From Lapillicoccus jejuensis (GTDB taxonomy: Bacteria > Actinomycetota > Actinomycetes > Actinomycetales > Dermatophilaceae): 64,000 nucleotides of DNA. Made by a program: the position numbers and the translations under genes. How positions within the stretch are numbered: the first letter of the stretch is position 1; the number at the start of each line of letters is the position of its first letter. The DNA lies in assembly GCF_006715055.1 (NCBI RefSeq), contig NZ_VFMN01000001.1, positions 4,030,001 to 4,094,000 on the forward strand. The letters are read 5' to 3'. Positions 8,630-18,458 of this stretch are shown piece by piece. The notes beneath the pieces were generated by a model. It was not told where the DNA came from. It was given only the letters and a program-made list of their open reading frames with translations, and made no database searches.

Positions 8630-9691
8630 TCAGTCGCCCTTCGGTCCCTCGCCCAGCAGCGACCCCACGACGTCGATCGCCGCGTCGGTGCCGGCGTCGT
8701 CGACGTCGAGGTGCCAGACCAGCCGGACCGCACTCGGGCCGACGGCGTAGATCCGCACGCCCTGCTCCAGCGCCGCGGCGACGAGGTCGGCGGCCCGCCA
8801 GCCGGCGACGCCGACGTCCATGACGAGGATGTTGGTCTCGACGGTGTCCGGGTCGAGGCAGCCCGGGGCGGCCTCGGCGAAGACGGCGGCCGCGCGCTTC
8901 GCACGGGCGTGGTCCTCCGCGAGCCGCTCGACGTGGTGCGCGAGCGCGTGCCGCCCCGCCGCGGCGAGGATGCCGACCTGGCGCATCCCGCCGCCGTACC
9001 GCTTGCGCCAGATCCGGGCCTCGGCGATGCGCTCTCGCGACGAGACCAGCACCGACCCCACCGGGGCGCCGAGCCCCTTGCTCAGGCACACCGACACGGT
9101 GTCGAACTCCCGGCCCCAGTCGTCGAGGGCGTCACCGGACGCGACGTGGGCGTTCCAGAGCCGGGCCCCGTCGAGGTGCATCCGGACGCCGACCTCCTGC
9201 GTCGCGGCGCGCAGCCGACGCACCTCGTCGAGCGACTGGACGGTGCCGCCCCCGAAGTTGTGGGTGTTCTCGACGACGACCAGCGCCGTGTTGACCTGGT
9301 ACGCACCGGCGCCCGTCACCATGAGGTCGAGCGGCTGCTGCGCGTCGAGCCGCCCGCGCTGCGAGACCCAGGTGCGCGAGGTGATCGCGGAGAAGACGGC
9401 CGCGGCCCCCAGCTCGGCGCGCACGACGTGGGCCAGCGAGTCGCAGACCAGCTCCTGCCCCGGCGCGACGTGCAGCCGCAGCCCGAGCTGGTTGGCCATC
9501 GACCCGGTCGGCGTGAAGAGGCCGGCCTCGTGGCCGAGCAGCCCGGCGACCTCCTCCTCGAGCGCGTTGACGGTCGGGTCCTCGCCGAAGACGTCGTCGC
9601 CGACCTCGGCGTCCGCCATCGCCCGTCGCATCGCGTCGGTCGGCTTCGTCAGGGTGTCGGACAGCAGGTCGGCGCGCAGGGTGGCGGTCAC
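8630..9691 (-). CDS. threonine aldolase family PLP enzyme
   Basis: 353 residues from a GTG. The N-terminus LRADLLSDTLTKPTDAMRRA and VGDDVFGEDPT is the low-specificity threonine aldolase signature, with HLDGARLWNA and the PLP Schiff-base lysine Lys205 in VCLSKGLGAPVGS. Fold-type I enzymes of this family cleave L-(allo-)threonine to glycine and acetaldehyde in the cytoplasm, feeding glycine and one-carbon metabolism. The length matches LtaE proteins. The gene is monocistronic in appearance, with its own leaderless-type promoter. Confidence 0.88.
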   Translation of the reverse strand: MTATLRADLLSDTLTKPTDAMRRAMADAEVGDDVFGEDPTVNALEEEVAGLLGHEAGLFTPTGSMANQLGLRLHVAPGQELVCDSLAHVVRAELGAAAVFSAITSRTWVSQRGRLDAQQPLDLMVTGAGAYQVNTALVVVENTHNFGGGTVQSLDEVRRLRAATQEVGVRMHLDGARLWNAHVASGDALDDWGREFDTVSVCLSKGLGAPVGSVLVSSRERIAEARIWRKRYGGGMRQVGILAAAGRHALAHHVERLAEDHARAKRAAAVFAEAAPGCLDPDTVETNILVMDVGVAGWRAADLVAAALEQGVRIYAVGPSAVRLVWHLDVDDAGTDAAIDVVGSLLGEGPKGD

Positions 9692-9697
9692 GTCGCC

Positions 9698-9703
9698 AAC
9701 CTA
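9698..9703 (-). promoter_or_regulatory. -10 element TAGGTT for the threonine aldolase gene
   Basis: Read on the minus strand, TAGGTT is 6 nt before the GTG at 9691. No ribosome site is visible. Confidence 0.5.
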
Positions 9704-9721
9704 CGCCCGCCGGGGGGCGGG

Positions 9722-11149
<1,428 letters not shown>

Positions 11150-11156
11150 GCCCGTG

Positions 11157-11162
11157 AACCTA
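11157..11162 (-). promoter_or_regulatory. -10 element TAGGTT for the MatB-like gene
   Basis: TAGGTT on the minus strand is 7 nt before the GTG at 11149, the spacing expected for a leaderless message. Confidence 0.5.
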
Positions 11163-11169
11163 CCCGCGC

Positions 11170-12003
11170 CTACTCCTGCTCCTGCGCGCACCACCACGTC
11201 GTGCGGCCGCCGACGGTGGCCCGGCGCATCTCGGCGCCGCACCGCGGGCAGCGGGCGCCGGCGTGCCGGAAGGGGATGATCTCGCCGGTGTGGACGCCGC
11301 CGTGGCGGATGGCGAGGCGCACGCCCTTGCGCAGCTGGCGCCGCAGCTCGTCGAGCTCGTCCTCGTCGAGGCTGCCGCACAGCCGCTTCGGGGACAGGTG
11401 CGCCTGCCAGAGCACCTCGTCGGCGAGCAGGTTGCCGACGCCGGCGATCTTGCCCTGGTCGAGCAGTCGCGCCTTGAGCGGCGCCTTCCCCGTGCCGACC
11501 ACCTCGCGGAACTCCTCGCGGCCGATCTGCGCCGCGTCGGGGCCGACGGCGTCGAGGTCGGGCTCGAGCCGGGCCCGGCCGAGCCGGCGCGGGTCGAGCA
11601 GCCGCAGCGAGCCGCCGTCCTCGAACCACAGCGTGAAGCGGAACCACACCTCCTTGCGCTGCCTCCCGCGGGAGGGACCGGAGCCGACGTAGTCGCCGCC
11701 CTCGTGCGCCTCGCCGCCGGAGCTCGGCGGGGCGACGAGGATGCGTCCGCTCATCCCGAGGTGCAGGCCGAGCCGGGGGCCGGCGCCGCGGGCGCCGTCC
11801 TCGCCCGACGTCTCGCACCACATCGTCTTGCCGCGGCGGTGCGCCGACGTCAGGTGGCGGCCGACGAGCGCGTCCCGGATCTCCCCCGGCTGGTGCGGCC
11901 GGCACTCGTAGGTGTCGGTGTCGTCGACGTCGGCGATCCTGCGCCGCAACGCCGCTCGCTCGATGACGGACCGCGCGGACTCGACCTCGGGCAGCTCGGG
12001 CAC
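11170..12003 (-). CDS. Fpg/Nei-family DNA glycosylase/AP lyase
   Basis: 277 residues. The start is fixed by the family's invariant N-terminus: GTG followed by PELPEVE, where Pro2 is the nucleophile and Glu3 catalytic after Met removal. An H2TH region contains DQGKIAGVGNLLADE, and the C-terminus carries a CPRC...WWC zinc-finger-like tail ending CAQEQE. It excises oxidised bases and nicks abasic sites in base-excision repair. The final knuckle shows CPRC plus only one later Cys in view, so the fourth zinc ligand is unclear. A near-match -10 (GAGGAT) sits 6 nt upstream of the GTG. Confidence 0.85.
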   Translation of the reverse strand: MPELPEVESARSVIERAALRRRIADVDDTDTYECRPHQPGEIRDALVGRHLTSAHRRGKTMWCETSGEDGARGAGPRLGLHLGMSGRILVAPPSSGGEAHEGGDYVGSGPSRGRQRKEVWFRFTLWFEDGGSLRLLDPRRLGRARLEPDLDAVGPDAAQIGREEFREVVGTGKAPLKARLLDQGKIAGVGNLLADEVLWQAHLSPKRLCGSLDEDELDELRRQLRKGVRLAIRHGGVHTGEIIPFRHAGARCPRCGAEMRRATVGGRTTWWCAQEQE

Positions 12004-12041
12004 AGGTCGATCCTCGCCCGGCGGCGCGGGCTTCGCCGCCG

Positions 12042-12782
12042 TCACTGCTGGTCGGCGACCTCGTGGGCCAGCAGGCACACCTCGTTGCCGGACGGGTCCT
12101 GCAGCACGGTCCAGGGCAGGTCGTCCGCGGTGCCGGGGGCGGGTCGACCGCCGAGGTCGAGCAGCCGTGCCAGGACCTCGTCGCGGTCGTCGCCGTCGGT
12201 GGGACGCACGTCGAGGTGCACCCGGTTCTTGCCGTCGGCCGCCTTCGGGGACGGCTCGGGGCACAGCTCGAGAAGCGGCCCGACCCCGAGCGGGTGGCGC
12301 AGCACGCGCCCGTCGCCGTCGGCCGGCTGGACCACCCACCCGCTGGCCGTCGCCCAGAAGGCCGCGTCCCGCACCGGGTCGGCGCTGTCGAGGGGCAGGG
12401 CCGCGATCGGGGCGGCCGCGGCGTCGTACGCCGGCCGCTCCTCCATGACGCAGAACGGGTTGCCCTCGACGTCGGCGAGGACCACCCACGGCGCGTCGCG
12501 CTGCCCGATGTCGACCCGCCGGGCGCCCAGCGCCTCGGCCCGGGCGACGACGGCGGCCTGCCGCGCCCCGCCGGCGAGGTCGAGGTGCAGCCGGCGCGGA
12601 CCCGTCCACGGGTCCGGCACCCGGACCAGGCACAGGTCGAGGAACACGCCGTCCGCCAGGGGCATCCGCGCCTCGACGAGGTCGGGGGACGCGAACAGCG
12701 GCTCGGCACCGAGCAACCCGGCCCAGAAGGCGCCGAGCACGGACGGGTCGTGGGCGTCGAGGACGACGTTCTCCAGGCGCAT
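12042..12782 (-). CDS. tandem VOC (glyoxalase/bleomycin-resistance fold) protein
   Basis: 246 residues made of two VOC-like halves. The first starts MRLENVVLDAHDPSVLGAFW and contains WVVLADVEGNPFCVMEE. The second starts ALPLDSADPVRDAAFW and ends WTVLQDPSGNEVCLL. Both halves carry the DPxGNxxC/F motif typical of actinobacterial VOC proteins with poorly known small-molecule roles. Metal ligands are not obvious, so an enzymatic role cannot be claimed. A partial -10 match (TAGGAC) precedes the ATG by 6 nt. Confidence 0.75.
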   Translation of the reverse strand: MRLENVVLDAHDPSVLGAFWAGLLGAEPLFASPDLVEARMPLADGVFLDLCLVRVPDPWTGPRRLHLDLAGGARQAAVVARAEALGARRVDIGQRDAPWVVLADVEGNPFCVMEERPAYDAAAAPIAALPLDSADPVRDAAFWATASGWVVQPADGDGRVLRHPLGVGPLLELCPEPSPKAADGKNRVHLDVRPTDGDDRDEVLARLLDLGGRPAPGTADDLPWTVLQDPSGNEVCLLAHEVADQQ

Positions 12783-12825
12783 GCCCCAGTCCTACCAGCG
12801 AGCGGCGACAGCCGGCCCGCGCACG

Positions 12826-14181
12826 TCACTCCGCGCTGAGCATCTCCGCGACGAGGAAGGCCAGCTCGAGGCTCTGCTGGTGGTTCAGCCGCGGGTCGCA
12901 CAGCGTCTCGTAGCGCGTCGCGAGGTCGGCGTCCTCGATGTGCATCGTGCCGCCGAGGCACTCGGTGACGTCGTTGCCGGTCAGCTCGACGTGGATCCCT
13001 CCGGGGACGGTCCCCAGCGCGCGGTGCACCTCGAAGAAGCCGCGGACCTCGTCGACGACGTCGTCGAAGCGCCGCGTCTTGTAGCCGCTGGCCGACTCGA
13101 ACGTGTTGCCGTGCATGGGGTCGCAGATCCACGTCACCTCGGCGCCGGCCGCGGTGACCGCCTCGACGACCGCCGGCAGCGCGTCGCGCACGGTGCCGCA
13201 GCCCATCCGGGTGATGAGCGTGACCCGACCCGGCTCGTGCTGCGGGTCGACCTTGTCGATGATCTTCAGCAGCTCGGCCGGGTCGGCCTTGGCCGAGACC
13301 TTGATGCCGACCGGGTTGCTGATCCGCGAGACGAAGTCGATGTGCGCGCTGTCGAGGTCTCGGGTGCGCTCCCCGACCCACACGAAGTGCGCCGAGGTGT
13401 CGTAGGCCTTGCCGGTGCGCGAGTCGACGCGGGTGAGCGGGCGCTCGTAGTCCAGCAGCAGCGCCTCGTGGGCGGAGTAGAACTCCGTCGCGCTCATCGC
13501 GTCGACGTCGACGCCGCAGGCGACCATGAAGCGCATCGCCTTGTCGATGTCGTGGGCGATCCGCTCGTAGTGCACGTTCGCCGAGGTCGCGACGAAGCCC
13601 TTGTTCCAGTCGTGGACGTGCTGCAGACCGCCGAAACCGCCGGTGGTGAACGCCCGCACGAGGTTCAGGGTGGCGCTGGCCGTGTGGTACGCCCGGACCA
13701 GCCGCTGCGGGTCGGGCCGGCGCGCGGTCTCCTCGAAGGCGAAGTCGTTGATCATGTCGCCGCGGTAGGCCGGCAGCGTCACGCCGTCACGGGTCTCCGA
13801 GCCCGAGCTGCGCGGCTTGGCGTACTGCCCCGCCATCCGGCCCATCTTCACGACCGGCACCGAGGCGCCGTAGGTCAGCACGGCCGCCATCTGCAGGACG
13901 GTCTTGACCCGGTCGCGGATGTTGTCGGCCGTCGCGTCGGCGAAGGTCTCGGCGCAGTCGCCGCCCTGGAGCACGAAGGCCTCGCCGCGGGCCGCCGCGG
14001 CCAGCCGCGTGCGCAGCTGGTCGCACTCGCCGGCGAAGACGAGCGGGGGGTACGACGACAGGGTCGCCACCGCCGCCCGCAGGGCCTCGGCGTCGGGCCA
14101 CTCGGGCTGCTGGCGGGCGACGAGGGAGCCGGCCGCCTTCTCGAGGTCGGCCTGGAGGAGCGCGCTGTCCTGCGGTGTCAC
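12826..14181 (-). CDS. aroG: class II 3-deoxy-7-phosphoheptulonate synthase
   Basis: 451 residues, close to M. tuberculosis AroG (Rv2178c, about 460). Class II (plant-like) DAHP synthase motifs are visible: FVLQGGDCAETF, GQYAKPRSS, GDMINDFAFE, ITRMGCGTVRDALP and WICDPMHGNTF. It condenses phosphoenolpyruvate and erythrose 4-phosphate in the first step of the shikimate pathway. In M. tuberculosis the enzyme is feedback-controlled by aromatic amino acids and activates chorismate mutase. Start GTG, with TAGACT 6 nt upstream. trpD of the same general pathway lies 14 kb away, not in one operon. Confidence 0.95.
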   Translation of the reverse strand: MTPQDSALLQADLEKAAGSLVARQQPEWPDAEALRAAVATLSSYPPLVFAGECDQLRTRLAAAARGEAFVLQGGDCAETFADATADNIRDRVKTVLQMAAVLTYGASVPVVKMGRMAGQYAKPRSSGSETRDGVTLPAYRGDMINDFAFEETARRPDPQRLVRAYHTASATLNLVRAFTTGGFGGLQHVHDWNKGFVATSANVHYERIAHDIDKAMRFMVACGVDVDAMSATEFYSAHEALLLDYERPLTRVDSRTGKAYDTSAHFVWVGERTRDLDSAHIDFVSRISNPVGIKVSAKADPAELLKIIDKVDPQHEPGRVTLITRMGCGTVRDALPAVVEAVTAAGAEVTWICDPMHGNTFESASGYKTRRFDDVVDEVRGFFEVHRALGTVPGGIHVELTGNDVTECLGGTMHIEDADLATRYETLCDPRLNHQQSLELAFLVAEMLSAE

Positions 14182-14187
14182 CCCAGG

Positions 14188-14193
14188 AGTCTA
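14188..14193 (-). promoter_or_regulatory. -10 element TAGACT for aroG
   Basis: The minus-strand hexamer is identical to the pknL element and is 6 nt before the GTG at 14181. Confidence 0.5.
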
Positions 14194-14348
14194 GGAGCGT
14201 CCGGCATCCGGACGGTCCGAGGTCCGCATCGCGAACCCGCCGGTCCCGGCCCCTGGCGTCACCCGCGGGGACGACGTGGCCGGACGCTGCCACCGGCCAC
14301 CCCCGGACTGCGCCCGGAAGTCCTCTTCAGGACATCGTTGCGCCCCAC

Positions 14349-14354
14349 TACCGT
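14349..14354 (+). promoter_or_regulatory. -10 element TACCGT for the DUF1028 gene
   Basis: TACCGT is 7 nt before the ATG at 14362. It faces the aroG promoter across a 180-nt divergent region. Confidence 0.5.
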
Positions 14355-14361
14355 CCGGGCC

Positions 14362-15198
14362 ATGACCTTCTCCATCGTGGCCCGGCAGGGTGGCTCGGTC
14401 GGCGTCGCCGTCGCGAGCAAGTTCATCGCCGTCGGCGCCGTCGTGCCCCAGACCCGGCTCGGCGTCGGGGCGGTCGCGACCCAGTCCTTCGCCCGGGTCG
14501 CCTACCGCGAGGAGGTCCTCGCGCTGCTCGACCAAGGGGTCTCCCCCGCCGACGCGCTGGCCCGCACGACCGCGGCCGACGAGGACCGCGACCGCCGCCA
14601 GCTGGGGGCCGTGTCCGCCGAGGGCCAGGCCACCTTCACCGGCGCCGGCTGCATGGACTGGGCCGGCGGCGTGACCGGGGAGCTCGCGGAGGACGGCGGG
14701 ACCACCCGCTACGCCATCCAGGGCAACATCCTCGTCGGCGAGCAGGTCGTCCTCGAGATGGAGCGCGCCTTCCGCGCGGGCGCCGGGCGGCCGCTCGCGC
14801 ACCGGCTCGTCGAGGCGCTGCTGGCCGGCGACGCCGCCGGCGGGGACGCGCGCGGCCGGCAGGGCGCCGCCGTCGTCGTCGCCACCCCCGGCGCGGGGTA
14901 CGACCACGCCGGCACCGAGGTCGACCTGCGCGTCGACGACCACCCGCAGGCCCCGACCGAGCTGGCCCGGCTGCTCGACCTCAACGACCTGTACTTCTCC
15001 GGACCCGAGGACGTCGTCCCGCTCGAGGGCGACGTCGCCGACGAGGTCGCGACCCGCCTGCGCACCCTGGGGTACGACGCCCCGCAGGTCGAGGCCGCGC
15101 TCGGGGAGTGGGCCGGCGTGGAGAACTACGAGATGCGCCTGGTCCCCGGCGGCATCGACACCAAGGTGCTGCAGCGGCTGCGGGACCTCACCGCCTGA
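14362..15198 (+). CDS. DUF1028 family protein
   Basis: 278 residues. It begins MTFSIVARQGGSVGVAVASK and continues with AVGAVVPQTRLGVGAVATQS, the DUF1028 signature, which has an Ntn-hydrolase-like fold. GNILVGEQVV is also characteristic. The C-terminal half (PTELARLLDLNDLYF and later) holds a peptidoglycan-binding-like helical extension seen in longer members. The biochemical role of DUF1028 is not established, so no reaction is assigned. The gene is convergent with the acyltransferase gene. Confidence 0.8.
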   Translation: MTFSIVARQGGSVGVAVASKFIAVGAVVPQTRLGVGAVATQSFARVAYREEVLALLDQGVSPADALARTTAADEDRDRRQLGAVSAEGQATFTGAGCMDWAGGVTGELAEDGGTTRYAIQGNILVGEQVVLEMERAFRAGAGRPLAHRLVEALLAGDAAGGDARGRQGAAVVVATPGAGYDHAGTEVDLRVDDHPQAPTELARLLDLNDLYFSGPEDVVPLEGDVADEVATRLRTLGYDAPQVEAALGEWAGVENYEMRLVPGGIDTKVLQRLRDLTA

Positions 15199-15208
15199 GG
15201 CCCGCGGG

Positions 15209-16117
15209 TCAGCTCGCGGCCTGGCGTCCGGCGGCGTCCTCGGGGTCCTTCGCGTGCCCACCCTCACCGTGGGCGAGGTCGCGCACGTGGTCCAGGGCGG
15301 CGGCCGGGTCGGTCGTCAGGCCGTCGTACCCCTCGCCCTCGCCCTCGCCCTCGGCGGCGGCCAGCGCCGCCTCCAGCTCGGGGGCGGCGGAGCCGGGCCG
15401 GGCCGCGTCCTGCAGCTCGCGGGCCTTGACCCGCGCCGCCTTGAGCAGCCGCTCCTTCGCCGACGTCGCGTACTCGTCGACGTACTCCTGCCCCGACAGC
15501 AGCATCAGCTCGTACATGATCTCGTCGGTGATAGCGCGCAGGACGAAGCGGTCGTTCTCCATCCCCTCGTAGCGGGAGAAGTCGAGCGGGGGCCCGATGC
15601 GGATGCCGATCCGCATGATCTTGGGGACCTTCTTGCCCGTGGGCTGCGCCTTGTCGGTCCCGATCATCGCGACGGGCAGCACCGGCGCGCCGCTCTCCAG
15701 CGACATCCGGGCGATCCCCGTGCGGCCGCGGTAGAGCCGGCCGTCGGGCGAGCGGGTGCCCTCGGGGTAGATGCCGAGCAGGTCGCCGCGGCGCAGCACC
15801 CGCAGGCCGGAGCGCAGGGCCGCGTCGCTGGCCTTGCCGCCGGTCCGGTCGATCGGCAGCTGCCCGACGCCCCGGAAGAACCCGGCCGTCAGCCAGCCCT
15901 TGACCCCGCGCCCGGTGAAGTAGTCGGACTTGGCGAGGAACGTCATGCGGCGCGGCACGGTGAGCGGCAGGAAGATCGAGTCCGAGAAGGACAGGTGGTT
16001 GCTGGCGAAGATCGCCGCCCCCTCCTCGGGGATGTGCTCGGCACCCTCGACCCACGGGCGGAACAGCACGCGCAGCACCGGGCCGAGCACGATCCTCTTC
16101 AGGAACCAGTAGAACAC
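15209..16117 (-). CDS. 1-acyl-sn-glycerol-3-phosphate acyltransferase (PlsC family)
   Basis: 302 residues. The acyltransferase box NHLSFSD (His41, Asp46) and substrate-binding box YPEGTRSPDG (118-123) define the PlsC/AGPAT family, which acylates lysophosphatidate at the membrane during phospholipid synthesis. An N-terminal amphipathic stretch (FYWFLKRIVLGPVLRVLF) probably anchors it. A homologue, Rv2182c, holds the same syntenic position in M. tuberculosis. Beyond residue 235 the tail is acidic and low-complexity (EGEGEGEG) and is not part of the catalytic domain. The GTG start follows a GGAGG ribosome site 6-7 nt upstream. Confidence 0.88.
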   Translation of the reverse strand: MFYWFLKRIVLGPVLRVLFRPWVEGAEHIPEEGAAIFASNHLSFSDSIFLPLTVPRRMTFLAKSDYFTGRGVKGWLTAGFFRGVGQLPIDRTGGKASDAALRSGLRVLRRGDLLGIYPEGTRSPDGRLYRGRTGIARMSLESGAPVLPVAMIGTDKAQPTGKKVPKIMRIGIRIGPPLDFSRYEGMENDRFVLRAITDEIMYELMLLSGQEYVDEYATSAKERLLKAARVKARELQDAARPGSAAPELEAALAAAEGEGEGEGYDGLTTDPAAALDHVRDLAHGEGGHAKDPEDAAGRQAAS

Positions 16118-16282
16118 CGTCGTCCTCCTCCACGTCCCCGTCCACGTGCTCGGGGTGCCGGGCCTCGGACTCTACGGCACGCGCGGGGCCCTACCGGGCG
16201 CCGTACGGGCCGTGCGACGATGGGCCGCCCCACCCCGTCCCGTCCCTGCCCGTCCCGTCAGACCCCGTCGGAGGACCCCAGC

Positions 16283-17038
16283 GTGTCGGTGATGCCCGGT
16301 GCCGAGCCGTACAGCCACGACGGGGGTGAGATCGGTGTCGTCGTGTGCCACGGGTACACCGGCACCCCCCAGGGGCTGCGACCGTGGGCGGAGCACCTGG
16401 CCGCCGCCGGGTACACCGTGCGACTGCCCCGCCTGCCCGGTCACGGGACGACGTGGCGGCAGCTGGCCGGCACCCGGTGGCCGGACTGGTACGCCGCCGT
16501 CGACAGCGAGTTCCGCGAGCTGCACGAGACGTGCCGCGAGGTGTTCGTCGCCGGGCTGTCGATGGGCGGGCTGCTCGCGACGAAGCTGGCCATCGAGCAC
16601 GGCCCGCGGGTGGCCGGGCTCCTGCTCGTCAACCCGGTCTTCGCGCACGACAACCGGCTGCTGCCGCTGCTGCCCGCGCTGCGGCACGTCGTCCCGAGCC
16701 TGCCCGGGGTCGTCGGCGACATCAAGAAGCCCGGGGTGCGCGAGCTGGGGTACGACCGCAACCCGCTGCAGGCCATGCACTCGCAGCGCCGGCTGTGGGC
16801 GGAGGTCGTGCGCGACCTGCCCGAGGTGACGCAACCGGTGCTGCTCCTGCACTCCCGCGAGGACCATGTCGTGCCCCCGATGAGCTCGGCGCTGCTGCTG
16901 TCGCGGATCTCCAGCGACGACGTCACCGAGATCTGGCTCGAGAACTCCTTCCACGTGGCTACCCTCGACAACGACGCTCCCCTCATCCACGATGAGTCGG
17001 TGCGGTTCATCGAGCGGTTGACCGCCGGGAGAGGCTGA
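16283..17038 (+). CDS. alpha/beta hydrolase (carboxylesterase/monoacylglycerol lipase type)
   Basis: 251 residues. The catalytic triad is readable: nucleophile Ser93 in AGLSMGGLL, acid in HSREDHVVP, and His in NSFHVATLD. The oxyanion-side motif is VVCHGYTGTPQ. The overall pattern matches Est30-like carboxylesterases that hydrolyse short or medium acyl esters. The GTG at 16283 was preferred over ATG 16292 because GGAGGA lies 7 nt upstream. The next gene starts 3 nt after its stop, so the two are probably translated together. It is divergent from the acyltransferase gene, which suggests a shared lipid theme (inference). Confidence 0.85.
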   Translation: MSVMPGAEPYSHDGGEIGVVVCHGYTGTPQGLRPWAEHLAAAGYTVRLPRLPGHGTTWRQLAGTRWPDWYAAVDSEFRELHETCREVFVAGLSMGGLLATKLAIEHGPRVAGLLLVNPVFAHDNRLLPLLPALRHVVPSLPGVVGDIKKPGVRELGYDRNPLQAMHSQRRLWAEVVRDLPEVTQPVLLLHSREDHVVPPMSSALLLSRISSDDVTEIWLENSFHVATLDNDAPLIHDESVRFIERLTAGRG

Positions 17039-17041
17039 GGC

Positions 17042-17758
17042 GTGCCCGACAAGGACGTGGACGAGCAGTTCGCCGCGATCATGGCGCACTGGCACGAGGA
17101 CGCGCTCGGACTGGACCCGTACGGCGACCCGGACCGCGACGAGCGGCCCGAGCGGCCCGAGCGGCCCGAGGGCCGCGACGGACGGGACGTCCGGGACGGC
17201 GACGAGGGCCACGACGACCGGGCGCCGGGGTCGGCGACCGCCCACCTGGACGAGCTCGACGCGCTGTCGGCGCGCGACCTCGACGACCTGCGCGACCTCG
17301 ACGCCCCCTCGCCCGACGCGGCCGCCCCGGCCGCCCCGGCCGCCCCGGTGGTGCCGTCGGCACCGGTGGTGAACCCCGTCAACCCCGCGCCCGCCGTCAC
17401 GCCGCCCCCGGTCCGCCCCGCCGAGCCGGACGGCGACGAGTCCCGTGCCGGGTCGACGAGCGGCCCCCGCCCCGGCACGGCCTGGCGCGCGCACGTGCCC
17501 GTCGAGGACCCGGCGGACGAGCACTACGTCCCGCCGCCGCCGCAGCCGCTCCCCTCGTCCGAGGACAAGCACTTCTGGCTGATGATGCTCGGTCTCGTGG
17601 GCGGACCGCTGCTGTTCCTGTGGCTCATCCTCTTCGACCGCGACGGCAACGGCTGGTGGATGGTCGGCGCCATCGGCATGACCGTCGCCGGGTTCGTGCT
17701 GCTCGTCCTGCGCCAGCCGTTCGAGCGCGACGAGGACGACGACGGGGTGCGGCTCTAG
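17042..17758 (+). CDS. actinobacterial membrane protein with disordered acidic N-terminus
   Basis: 238 residues. The first 170 are low-complexity and rich in Asp, Glu, Pro and Ala, with a 9-bp DNA repeat encoding RPE units. A conserved-looking hinge, EHYVPPPPQPLPSSEDKHFW, precedes two membrane helices (LMMLGLVGGPLLFLWLILF and WWMVGAIGMTVAGFVLLVL), and the chain ends in an acidic tail. The VPPPPQPLP-plus-two-helix arrangement recurs in actinobacterial proteins of unknown function. The start is 3 nt after the esterase stop. No enzymatic motif is visible. Confidence 0.65.
   Translation: MPDKDVDEQFAAIMAHWHEDALGLDPYGDPDRDERPERPERPEGRDGRDVRDGDEGHDDRAPGSATAHLDELDALSARDLDDLRDLDAPSPDAAAPAAPAAPVVPSAPVVNPVNPAPAVTPPPVRPAEPDGDESRAGSTSGPRPGTAWRAHVPVEDPADEHYVPPPPQPLPSSEDKHFWLMMLGLVGGPLLFLWLILFDRDGNGWWMVGAIGMTVAGFVLLVLRQPFERDEDDDGVRL
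17141..17167 (+). repeat. 9-bp tandem repeat GAGCGGCCC x3
   Basis: Three perfect copies encode the Arg-Pro-Glu run in the disordered part of the membrane protein. Such a repeat may expand or contract without changing frame. Confidence 0.7.
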
Positions 17759-17762
17759 CCGC

Positions 17763-18458
17763 TCAGACCTCGACCTCGACCCATACGGGTCGGTGGTCGC
17801 TGGCGGCGCGCACGTCGTCCTCGTCGAGGTCGACCGGGTCGCCGGGGCGGACGAGCAGGTCCGGCGTCGCCAGGACGACGTCGAGGGCCTTGTCCGGCGC
17901 CCACACCGGGAAGGTGGGGGTGCCGTCGGTCGCGGCGCGGTGGCGCGTCGAGAGGACCCCGTACGCCGCCCCGTCGGGACCCTCGTTGAGGTCGCCGGCG
18001 ACGAGGGTCCGGGTCGCGGACCCGTCCGGCTCGACGACGCCGAGCAGGCGGTGCACGTGCCGCACCCGCTGGGCGGGCGAGAGGCTGAGGTGGACGCTGA
18101 CGACGGTGAGCGGGGGTCGGTCGCCGAGGGCGACCCGGGCGACGGCGTACCCCCGGGTGCGCACCCCGGGCAGGACCGGGAGCCGGTGGTGCTCGAGCGC
18201 CAGCCGGGTCACCCGCGGGCCGGTGAGGACCGTGGTGCCGCCGCTGCCGCGGTGACCGCCGCCCCACCCCATCCCGCCCTCGGCGGCGAAGGCGCGCACC
18301 CGCCGGCCGCCGAGCAGCCGGCGCGGCACCTCCTGCAGGCACAGGACGTCGGGGGCGAGCGCGCGCACGACGCGCGCCGCCGCGTGCCGGTCGTCGAGGA
18401 AGTCGCGGGTGTTGTACGACGCCAGCCGCAGCGTCGCGGGTCCCCGCTCCCCGGTCAC
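17763..18458 (-). CDS. endonuclease/exonuclease/phosphatase (EEP) family protein
   Basis: 231 residues from a GTG that overlaps the glucokinase stop as GTGA. EEP fold motifs: SYNTRDF at the N-terminus, CLQEV with the metal-binding Glu, VVSVHLSLS, VAGDLNEGPDG, and the terminal SDHRPVWVEV with the catalytic Asp-His pair. The family covers Mg-dependent phosphodiesterases acting on nucleic acids, lipids or small phosphoesters; the substrate is unknown. It is the last gene of the minus-strand operon that begins with the SRPBCC gene. No signal peptide is seen, so it is probably cytoplasmic. Confidence 0.82.
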   Translation of the reverse strand: MTGERGPATLRLASYNTRDFLDDRHAAARVVRALAPDVLCLQEVPRRLLGGRRVRAFAAEGGMGWGGGHRGSGGTTVLTGPRVTRLALEHHRLPVLPGVRTRGYAVARVALGDRPPLTVVSVHLSLSPAQRVRHVHRLLGVVEPDGSATRTLVAGDLNEGPDGAAYGVLSTRHRAATDGTPTFPVWAPDKALDVVLATPDLLVRPGDPVDLDEDDVRAASDHRPVWVEVEV